Shown: positions 8,968-15,792 of the stretch, piece by piece | Numbering within the stretch: the first letter of the stretch is position 1 | How the letters are laid out: every line of letters starts with the position of its first letter | Source: Kangsaoukella pontilimi | GTDB lineage: Bacteria > Pseudomonadota > Alphaproteobacteria > Rhodobacterales > Rhodobacteraceae | Assembly (NCBI RefSeq): GCF_009830125.1 | Contig: NZ_WUPT01000003.1 | Coordinates: 248,001-312,000, forward strand | Direction of reading: 5' to 3' | DNA length: 64,000 nt | Position numbers and translations under genes: made by a program | The notes under the pieces: model-generated | What the model was told of the DNA's origin: nothing | Databases searched by the model: none | What the model saw: only the letters and a program-made list of their open reading frames with translations

Positions 8968-11040
8968 ATGAAAGTTGAGACGAGGATCATGGAGCAGGAC
9001 GCGGCCCCCGCCGTTGGAAATGCAGACCTTCTCGGACGCGGGTTCGAGGGGCTTCAGCCATTTCTGACGCGCTCTCGCGAGTTGCGCCAAGCGCTCGTCA
9101 AGATTGGCAAGCTGGGCGACAAGGCCACCAACCGAACCGCCCGCCGCCTGCACCACCAGTTGAAGCACGCTGAGCCGTCGATCACGATGATCGGGCAGGT
9201 GAAGGCGGGCAAGACATCGCTCGTGAACGCGATGGTGGGCTTTCCCGACCTTTTGCCGGCGGATGTGAACCCCTGGACCTCGGTGGTCACGTCGCTGCAC
9301 CTGAACCCTCATGTCACGCCCGAGGACAACCGGGCCAGCTTCCGCTTCTTCGATGGCGAAGAGTGGGGCAGGCTTCTGGACCGTGGCGGGCGCATCGGCG
9401 AACTGGCCAGCCGCGCCGGCGCCGAGGACGAACTGGAAAAGGTCCGCGCTCAGGTCATCGAGATGCGCGAGAAGTCGCGTGCGCGCCTTGGCGACAAGTT
9501 CGAGCTTCTGCTCGGCCAGCAGCACGATTACGGCTATTTCGACAGCGAGCTGATCGAGCGCTATGTCTGCCTCGGTGACGATTTCGAGGATGACTACGAG
9601 ACGAGCCAGGCGCAGGGCCGGTTCGCCGACATCACCAAATCGGCCGAAATCTTCATGCACCGCCCCGAAATGCCGATGCCGCTCTGCATCCGCGACACGC
9701 CGGGCGTGAACGACACCTTCATGATCCGCGAGCAGATCACCATCCGCGCGATCCGGGAAAGCCGGCTCTGCGTCGTGGTCCTGGCCGCGCACCAGGCGCT
9801 GTCCTCTGTCGACATGGCGCTGATCCGCCTGATCGCCAACGTGAAGTCGCGCGAGGTCATCATTGCGGTTAATCGCTGCGATGAATTGAGCGATCCGGCC
9901 ACGCAGATCCCCGAGATCCGCGACAGTATCCGCAAGACGCTGACCGATCATGACGGACCGAAGGATGCCGAGATCATCTTCTGCTCGGCCCATTTCGCGA
10001 CCGCCGCCCTGACCGGGCAGGCTGACGCGATCGACGACGAGACGCTGAACAATATGGTCGACTGGGCCATGGCCGATGGCCGGATCACCGCGCCCGACGC
10101 GCTGACCGATGCCGAGCTTCTCTGGGACGCGTCCGGGCTGCCCGCGATCTTCGCCGCCATCTCGGAGCGGATCGTCGAAGGCAACGGGCAAGAGCTTCTG
10201 GACAAAGTGGCCAAATCGGCCATGAACCTTGCCAACGGGCTGAACGCCGCCCATCAGGTCGTGTCGCGCCGCGACACCGACCGCGCCTTGCCGCCGCTGG
10301 CGCCAGGGCAGATCGAAGGCGAACTGGACCGGATCGAGCGTGATGCGATCTCTGCCATGGACGAGGCGTTCGACGCCGCCGTGGCCGATTTCCAGAAACG
10401 TCTCGAACGGTCGCATCGCGGCTTCCTCGAACGCGCCACCGGATCGCTGTTGCAGCATCTGGAAGAGCATGGCGACGAAGAGGTCTGGCAATACGATCCG
10501 GGCGGGCTTCGCATCCTGCTGCGCACCGCCTATCAGGTCTTCGGCCGCTCGGCGCAGGCCGCCACACAGAAGGTTCTGGTGAAGACGGCCGAGGATTACG
10601 CGTCGGTATACTTCCGGCTGCTCGAAGTGTCGGAGGACGAGTTCGGCATCGAGGCGCCCTCGGCGCCGCGCATTCCGTCACCGGTTCTGTTGGGCCAGAC
10701 CATTGCGCTCGACCTCAAGGGCACGTGGTGGTCGCGCTGGTGGCACAAGCGTCGCGGTTACCGCTCCTTCGCAACCGATTTCGCGGACATGATCAAGGCC
10801 GAAACCGATCCCATCGTGGCCAGCCTGAGCGGCCCGCATGTGGATTCGATCCGCGAAGCGTCGGTCCGGACGCTGCGCGAGTTCATCTCCGAACAGCGCG
10901 GCATGCTGAGCCGTGTCGCCGCCGAAGCGGCGGCGGGCAACGCGGATCAGGCCGACGCGATCCTCAGCACCTCGGGCGCAGCAGAGAAGCGTGCGCAGCT
11001 GCAACAGGCCATGGCAACGCTGACGCGCCTTGCGGCATGA
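8968..11040 (+). CDS. dynamin-like large GTPase
   Basis: 690 residues from 8968; an ATG at 8989, preceded by GAGACGAGG, has the better ribosome site and would give 683. G1 is GQVKAGKTSLVNA (76-88), G2 is in NPWTSVVTSL (102-111), G3 is DTPGVND (243-249), and G4 is NRCD (302-305), preceded by VVVLAAHQALSSVD. A long helical C-terminal region follows, as in bacterial dynamin-like proteins. Near residue 590 is a Trp/Arg-rich segment (TWWSRWWHKRRGYRSF) that could be a membrane-insertion paddle. Family members bind and remodel membranes in a GTP-dependent way. The gene follows the upstream GTPase gene after a 147-bp gap that may hold an internal promoter. Confidence 0.85.
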   Translation: MKVETRIMEQDAAPAVGNADLLGRGFEGLQPFLTRSRELRQALVKIGKLGDKATNRTARRLHHQLKHAEPSITMIGQVKAGKTSLVNAMVGFPDLLPADVNPWTSVVTSLHLNPHVTPEDNRASFRFFDGEEWGRLLDRGGRIGELASRAGAEDELEKVRAQVIEMREKSRARLGDKFELLLGQQHDYGYFDSELIERYVCLGDDFEDDYETSQAQGRFADITKSAEIFMHRPEMPMPLCIRDTPGVNDTFMIREQITIRAIRESRLCVVVLAAHQALSSVDMALIRLIANVKSREVIIAVNRCDELSDPATQIPEIRDSIRKTLTDHDGPKDAEIIFCSAHFATAALTGQADAIDDETLNNMVDWAMADGRITAPDALTDAELLWDASGLPAIFAAISERIVEGNGQELLDKVAKSAMNLANGLNAAHQVVSRRDTDRALPPLAPGQIEGELDRIERDAISAMDEAFDAAVADFQKRLERSHRGFLERATGSLLQHLEEHGDEEVWQYDPGGLRILLRTAYQVFGRSAQAATQKVLVKTAEDYASVYFRLLEVSEDEFGIEAPSAPRIPSPVLLGQTIALDLKGTWWSRWWHKRRGYRSFATDFADMIKAETDPIVASLSGPHVDSIREASVRTLREFISEQRGMLSRVAAEAAAGNADQADAILSTSGAAEKRAQLQQAMATLTRLAA

Positions 11041-11060
11041 CAAGTGAATATGGGTAGACA

Positions 11061-11966
11061 ATGAACGAGCATGAGTATCCCGACGCCGAGATCGACGGCG
11101 ATTTCGATGTGATCGAAGCCGGTGAACCGGCGGCACCGCGTGCGCCGGCCCCGCTCGCTGCGGACGATACCGGAACCGGCAAACCCCGGCTCTGCCTCAT
11201 GGGTGAGTTCAGCGCGGGCAAAAGTACTCTTTCCAACCTCCTTCTGGGCGAGGCCGCGCTGCCGGTGAACGTCACCGCCACGCAATTGCCCCCGATCTGG
11301 ATTTCACACGGCGATGAGGCACCCTATCGTGTCGATCTCGATGGTGAGGAATACGAGCTCGATCTTGAGCGGCTGACCGATGTCTCGGTCGAAGACACCT
11401 CGCATATCCGTATCTTCCGCGATGCGCCATTTCTTGAGCATTGCGACCTGATCGACATGCCTGGGATCTCGGACCCCAACATGGACGCCGACGTGTGGCA
11501 GCGGGTTCTGCCCATGGCGGACATGATCGTCTGGTGCACCCACGCGACCCAGGCCTGGCGGCAGTCGGAGGCGGCGGTCTGGAACACGATCGCGCCCGGC
11601 TTGCAGGCCCGAAGCCTGCTCCTGCTCACACGGATGGACAAGATCCTGTCCGAGCGCGACAGGGCCCGCGTGGTCAAGCGCGTCGGTCGTGAAACAAAGG
11701 GCCTGTTCCACGGCCTGTTCCCGATCTCGCTGACCCGCGCCATGGCTGCGGGCGATGACGCGGGAAAATGGGCCGAGAGCGGCGCGGCGGATTTCGAAGA
11801 GGCGCTTCTCGCACAGCTTGGCGCGATCGCGGAGGGCCGGGCTGACGCTGCGGCCGAGGCCGCGGCTGCCGCGACGCCGGACCGGGTCGTGATGCCCGCG
11901 CGCATCCGCCCGCGCCCACTGGCAGCGCGCCGGACGGCTCGAACCTCGGGCCACGACGCCGCCTGA
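11061..11966 (+). CDS. small dynamin-like GTPase
   Basis: 301 residues. After an acidic 40-residue N-terminal tail, G1 is GEFSAGKSTLSN (48-59), G2 threonines lie in NVTATQLP (70-77), G3 is DMPGISD (132-138) and G4 is TRMD (190-193). This G1/G3 combination is typical of the bacterial dynamin/YjdA-like GTPase group. The protein ends soon after the GTPase fold with an alanine-rich then basic tail (PRPLAARRTARTS), so it lacks the long helical stalk of the neighbour at 8968. It begins 20 bp after that gene, so the two may work as a large/small pair, as described for some bacterial dynamin pairs (inference). Confidence 0.83.
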   Translation: MNEHEYPDAEIDGDFDVIEAGEPAAPRAPAPLAADDTGTGKPRLCLMGEFSAGKSTLSNLLLGEAALPVNVTATQLPPIWISHGDEAPYRVDLDGEEYELDLERLTDVSVEDTSHIRIFRDAPFLEHCDLIDMPGISDPNMDADVWQRVLPMADMIVWCTHATQAWRQSEAAVWNTIAPGLQARSLLLLTRMDKILSERDRARVVKRVGRETKGLFHGLFPISLTRAMAAGDDAGKWAESGAADFEEALLAQLGAIAEGRADAAAEAAAAATPDRVVMPARIRPRPLAARRTARTSGHDAA

Positions 11967-12085
11967 CCCGATACCACCGGGGCGCAACGCTTTTTCACCT
12001 GTAATGGCGGGGGGGCTTGCACCCTGCGCGCTGCGCCCTCACAAAGGTGGGGTGGCCGGAAACGGCTGCCTTAAGGGGTTTGGGC

Positions 12086-12463
12086 ATGGACGTCGCTGAG
12101 ACACTCGACAAGTTGCGCCGTGACATCGGCCGTTGCGACCTTGCGCTTTTCGTCGATCTGTCGACGGGCTCGGTCCTGTCCAGCGCGACCGGAATGCCCA
12201 TTCCACAGGAAGAGCTGGATGCCCTGAGCGTGGTCGCGCAGGAGACGCTGACCGGCCAACTGCCGGAAAGCGCCGAGGGTGTGACCGGCGCGCCGCAGGC
12301 TGTGCAAGCGGTTCTGATGACGTCGGACGCCGCAACGGTGGTCCAGCGCGCCTCACCCGAGAGCGCCGAAGCGCTGGTCTGCGTCTGTGGTGCGGATGTC
12401 GGAATCGAGGATGCGATGACCCATGGTCGCCGCGCGCTTGACCGCATCCTCGCGGCCGGATGA
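12086..12463 (+). CDS. Roadblock/LC7-like small protein
   Basis: 125 residues from the ATG at 12086, preceded by AAGGGG; the frame is open upstream, but this start has the clear ribosome site. The layout is an N-terminal helix (ETLDKLRRD), a strand LALFVDLSTGSVLSS, a helix (EELDALSVVAQETLTG), strands AVLMTSDAATVVQR and ALVCVCGAD, and a final helix. This is the alpha-beta order of Roadblock/LC7 domains such as MglB, which act as partners or activating proteins of small GTPases. Identification is from pattern only. Its place beside three GTPase genes supports a GTPase-regulator role. Confidence 0.6.
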   Translation: MDVAETLDKLRRDIGRCDLALFVDLSTGSVLSSATGMPIPQEELDALSVVAQETLTGQLPESAEGVTGAPQAVQAVLMTSDAATVVQRASPESAEALVCVCGADVGIEDAMTHGRRALDRILAAG

Positions 12464-12473
12464 CGAGGTCGCC

Positions 12474-13259
12474 GTGAACGACTTCGCCCGTCTGGAGCAG
12501 AAAATCGGCAAGTTGAGAGACCGCGAGCGGGCGCCGGGAGATGGCCGCGCGCTGAGGGCGGCGGACGGTCCGGGGCTGTTGGCGGCGCTCTTGCAGGAAA
12601 TCGACGAGATCATCCTGCCGCGCCGGGTCACCCTGACCCTTGCAAATGGGACGAGTATCAATCTGGCCGTGTCGAACCGACGGCTTCAGGGCGTTCTGGC
12701 GCCCGCTCCAGACGCCTTGTCGAAGGTGGCAGGCGTGGCGCTGAAAGGCGCTGAGGACGATGCCGCAGCCGGGATCAAGGCAGGTCTGGCCAAGCTCTTC
12801 GAAGGCGGCGGCTCCGTTGGACTTATCGCGACGCGGCTGGGGGACGACGACCTGGGGTCGGATGCCGGTGTCTCGGCCAGCCTGCTGGCGCGGGCTTGGT
12901 CGATCGACCTGGGACCAGCCGGGCCGGCCGACCCTGGCGAGGTGATCACGCGCTTCCTGGGGGAAATCGGGAATGCTGCGTCCTGCTGGCTGAAGATCGA
13001 GGGCGAGGATATCGTCGAGCAATCCGGCGGTGAGGCCGATCTCGCGCAGCTCGCCGACACGGCGGCGTTCTTTCTCGATGCCTATCTGAACAAGCGCGAC
13101 AGCTTGGTCGGCCACGGACGCGGAGCGAAGCTCGTGACGCTCGAAAGCGAGAGCCGGGCTTTGATCTTCGTAGACGGCGAGGGGCATTCGGCCTTCGTCA
13201 CCGCGCCTGCGGGCGGGCTTGCCCGGATCGTATCGCTTTGGCAGGCAGCGCAGAGTTGA
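12474..13259 (+). CDS. unrecognised protein, last gene of the kinase/GTPase cluster
   Basis: 261 residues from the GTG at 12474, preceded by GAGG and 10 bp after the Roadblock-like gene. I do not recognise a family. The N-terminal third is helical with LLQEIDEIILPRRVTLTLANG, a strand pair that could be an adaptor-like fold. Residues about 165-261 (CWLKIEGEDIVEQSG, a helix, KLVTLESESRALIFVDGEG, a final helix ending IVSLWQAAQ) have a strand-helix-strand-strand-helix order similar to Roadblock domains, so this may be a second, diverged member. No signal peptide or membrane segment. Its position suggests a partner of the upstream genes. Confidence 0.55.
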   Translation: MNDFARLEQKIGKLRDRERAPGDGRALRAADGPGLLAALLQEIDEIILPRRVTLTLANGTSINLAVSNRRLQGVLAPAPDALSKVAGVALKGAEDDAAAGIKAGLAKLFEGGGSVGLIATRLGDDDLGSDAGVSASLLARAWSIDLGPAGPADPGEVITRFLGEIGNAASCWLKIEGEDIVEQSGGEADLAQLADTAAFFLDAYLNKRDSLVGHGRGAKLVTLESESRALIFVDGEGHSAFVTAPAGGLARIVSLWQAAQS

Positions 13260-13263
13260 GCGC

Positions 13264-14136
13264 CTAACCGCCGCCGATCAGCTCGGCCACCAGCGGATTG
13301 GGAAAGCGCCGGTCCAGCGTGACGGCATAGAACGTTTCCGACATGCCAGGCAGGGCCGTTGCCTCGACGATACGGCCGCTTGCCAATTCGTCCCGGACGA
13401 CGATGGGCGGAAGGACGCCAAGGCCCGCGTCGCTGCGCACCAGAAGACGCATCATGGCCATGTCGTCGACCTCGGCCGCGATCTGGGGGCGGACGCCGAG
13501 CCGTGCGGCGAGCGCATCGAAATCGGTACGGATCGGGCTGTCGGAACCCGGCAGGATCAGCGGGTGCTGCGACACGAGGGTGGCGATGTCGGTTTCGCCC
13601 TTCACCCGGTCGGGCGTGCCGACAAGGCTGACGGTGTCCTCGCTGAGCTTATGGGCGATCCGGGGCGTGACTGCGTCGCGCTCGGGCGGGCGGTTGGTCA
13701 GCACGACATCAAGCGCAATCTGGTCGAGCGCCGCCATCAATTCCGCAGGGCTGCCCGACCGCAGGATGACGTCCACATCCGCGCGCCCCACGATCGGGGC
13801 GAGAAACCCGATCTGGAAGTTGCGACTAAGCGTGGCGACCGCCCCCACACGCAGTGCGCGGCGGGCGGTGCCGGATTGCGCCAGCTCCTCGAGCAGGTCC
13901 TCGCCCCTCTGGAAGATGGCGTCGGCATGGTCGAGCGCGATCCGCCCCGCCTCGGTCAGTTCGAGCCTGCGGCCCCGACGTTCGAACAAGGCATGGCCCA
14001 GGCGCTCTTCCAGCGTTCGGATTTGGACGGACAAAGCCGATTGCGAGACGTTCATCCGCTCGGCGGTGCGCGTCAGGTTCCCGTCATGGGCGACGGCGTG
14101 GAAATAGCGCAGGTGCGCATAGTTGATATTGGCCAT
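13264..14136 (-). CDS. LysR-family transcriptional regulator, probably of dabBA
   Basis: 290 residues from the ATG at 14136. The N-terminal winged HTH is clear (LRYFHAVAHDGNLTRTAERM, then NVSQSALSVQIRTLEERLG, residues about 5-45), followed by a periplasmic-binding-like effector domain from about residue 90 (ALRVGAVATLSRNFQIGFL). It diverges from dabB with a 96-bp shared control region, and a perfect 19-bp palindrome begins 2 bp upstream of its start codon. LysR proteins commonly control a divergent operon and repress themselves. By context it should respond to carbon status or a related metabolite. Its stop lies 4 bp from that of the convergent kinase cluster. Confidence 0.88.
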   Translation of the reverse strand: MANINYAHLRYFHAVAHDGNLTRTAERMNVSQSALSVQIRTLEERLGHALFERRGRRLELTEAGRIALDHADAIFQRGEDLLEELAQSGTARRALRVGAVATLSRNFQIGFLAPIVGRADVDVILRSGSPAELMAALDQIALDVVLTNRPPERDAVTPRIAHKLSEDTVSLVGTPDRVKGETDIATLVSQHPLILPGSDSPIRTDFDALAARLGVRPQIAAEVDDMAMMRLLVRSDAGLGVLPPIVVRDELASGRIVEATALPGMSETFYAVTLDRRFPNPLVAELIGGG

Positions 14137-14137
14137 T

Positions 14138-14156
14138 CGTTCTAAAATATAGAACG
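14138..14156. promoter_or_regulatory. perfect palindrome, candidate LysR operator
   Basis: CGTTCTA at 14138-14144 and TAGAACG at 14150-14156 are exact reverse complements separated by AAATA. LysR-type sites typically are interrupted dyads with T-N11-A, and this dyad fits that shape. It sits directly upstream of the lysR start codon and about 80 bp upstream of dabB, so it could serve autorepression and activation of dabBA. An A+T-rich stretch (14157-14185) lies on the dabB side. Confidence 0.65.
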
Positions 14157-14232
14157 TATCGTAAATAACAATGTATTTTATTTCAAGAATGGCCCACGCT
14201 ATCTGAACGCTCAAGCAAATCGGAGAAACGTG

Positions 14233-15792
14233 ATGTCTACCGTACTGGCGGCCTATCTGGGCCCGCTTGCCCTGTGTCTTGCGGCCTTCTTGTCCTTCAA
14301 ATCGCCGGGCCTGCGCCCCTTCGCGGCGCTGCGCGTCAGCGAGATCGCTGGCCTTGCCGCCATCGTCTTCGCGCTCGCTTCGGGCTTTCTGGTCTGGACG
14401 GGCGGCGCGGCTACCGGCGCACTGTTCGAACTTGGTGGCTTCGGTCTGTCGGCGCGGCTGGACGCGGTCAGTGTGACCATGGCCATCCTCGTCAGTTTCG
14501 TTGGCTGGATCGTGCTGCGCTTCAGCCGGGTCTACATGGATGGCGAGGCGCGGCAGGGCTGGTTCACCGGTTGGATCTGCCTGACGCTGGCGGCGGTTTT
14601 GCTGCTGGTGACCGCGGGCAACCTCGTCCAGCTGGTGCTGGCATGGTTCGCCACGGGCGCGGGGCTGATGCGGCTTCTTCTGACCTATCCCGACCGGCCC
14701 GGCGCGCAGCGGGTCGTCCGCAAGAAGCGGGTTGTTGCGCTGTTCTCGGACCTGTCGCTCGTCGTGGCCGCCATTGGTATGGCGGTGGTCTTTGGCACCG
14801 GCGACATCGCGACCATTCTGGCCGAGGCCGGCGGGAACGCGGGCTGGCTTCTCTGGATCGTCGCAGGCGCGCTAGCGCTGGCAGCGGTGATGAAGTCGGC
14901 GCAGCTTCCATTCCACGGCTGGCTGACCGAGGTGATGGAGGCCCCGACGCCGGTTTCCGCCCTTCTCCATGCGGGCGTGATCAACGCGGGCGGCTTCCTT
15001 CTGATCCGGTTCGCCGACGTGATGCTGACGGCACCGATCGTGCTGGCCTTCCTTCTGATGCTGGGCGGTCTGACGGCGCTGGTGGGCGGTCTCGTCATGC
15101 TGACCCAGCCGGCGGTCAAGACCTCGCTCGCATGGTCCACCGTTGCGCAGATGGGCTTCATGATCCTGCAATGCGGTCTGGCGCTGTTCCCGCTGGCGCT
15201 TCTGCATATCGTCGCGCACTCGCTCTACAAGGCGCACGCCTTCCTGGCCTCGGGCGAGGCAGTTGCGCGGGTGGCGGCCTCGCGGAGGCCCGGACCGATC
15301 GCTATCCCCAATGCACGGGCGGTTATGCGGGCGTTCCTTGTCGCGCTGGCGATCTATGCGGTCGTGGGCTCGGTCTTCGGGCTGATGTCGAAGTCGCCCC
15401 AGGCCATCGCGCTTGGCGCCATCCTGATCTTCGGTGTGGCCTACCTGCTGGCGCAGGGTTTCGCGGATGCCGCACCCAAGGCGCTGACGCGTCGGACCGC
15501 ACTCTGGTCGGTGGCGGCCTCGGCCAGCTACTTTGCGCTGCAATCCTTCTCGGCATGGCTGACCAAGGGCGTCCTGCCCGCCACGCCGTCGCCCGGACCG
15601 CTGGAATGGGCACTCATCATCCTGGCGCTGGTTACATTCGGGGCCACCGCCGTCGCACAGGCGACCTTCCCGCTCTGGTCGGGCCACCCGTCGGTGGCTG
15701 GCATGCGGGTCCATGTCGCGAATGGGTTTTACATCAACGCGCTGATTGACCGGTGGCTGGGCAATTGGCGGATCACGGAGGATCGGGCATGA
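14233..15792 (+). CDS. dabB: DabB, membrane subunit of DAB inorganic carbon accumulation system
   Basis: 519 residues from the ATG at 14233 (GGAG upstream). A hydrophobic, polytopic protein of the NuoL/MrpA proton-channel family: LPFHGWLTEVMEAPTPVSALLHAGVINAGGF includes the conserved Lys/His helix of proton-pumping subunits (K and H near residues 221-245), and LAWSTVAQMGFMI matches the signature that follows. In DAB complexes this subunit conducts cations and energises the cytoplasmic DabA subunit, which hydrates CO2 to bicarbonate. The gene overlaps dabA by ATGA. Alone it could be mistaken for a complex I or Mrp subunit; the neighbouring dabA settles it. Confidence 0.88.
   Translation: MSTVLAAYLGPLALCLAAFLSFKSPGLRPFAALRVSEIAGLAAIVFALASGFLVWTGGAATGALFELGGFGLSARLDAVSVTMAILVSFVGWIVLRFSRVYMDGEARQGWFTGWICLTLAAVLLLVTAGNLVQLVLAWFATGAGLMRLLLTYPDRPGAQRVVRKKRVVALFSDLSLVVAAIGMAVVFGTGDIATILAEAGGNAGWLLWIVAGALALAAVMKSAQLPFHGWLTEVMEAPTPVSALLHAGVINAGGFLLIRFADVMLTAPIVLAFLLMLGGLTALVGGLVMLTQPAVKTSLAWSTVAQMGFMILQCGLALFPLALLHIVAHSLYKAHAFLASGEAVARVAASRRPGPIAIPNARAVMRAFLVALAIYAVVGSVFGLMSKSPQAIALGAILIFGVAYLLAQGFADAAPKALTRRTALWSVAASASYFALQSFSAWLTKGVLPATPSPGPLEWALIILALVTFGATAVAQATFPLWSGHPSVAGMRVHVANGFYINALIDRWLGNWRITEDRA

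Noticed and set aside
12760-13060. Antisense open frames through the kinase/GTPase cluster
   Set aside because: Long reverse frames are common in GC-rich DNA; they have no ribosome sites or domain features and are shadows of the plus-strand genes.
3380-13259. Type VI secretion regulatory module (PpkA/PppA/Fha)
   Set aside because: Kinase, FHA and PP2C genes occur in such modules, but no tss structural genes, TagF or TssM/TssK are in the window, and three GTPases plus a Roadblock-like gene do not belong to it.
14233-15792. Complex I (NuoL) or Mrp subunit
   Set aside because: The protein belongs to the same channel superfamily, but its overlap with a DUF2309 gene carrying all DabA zinc ligands identifies dabB.
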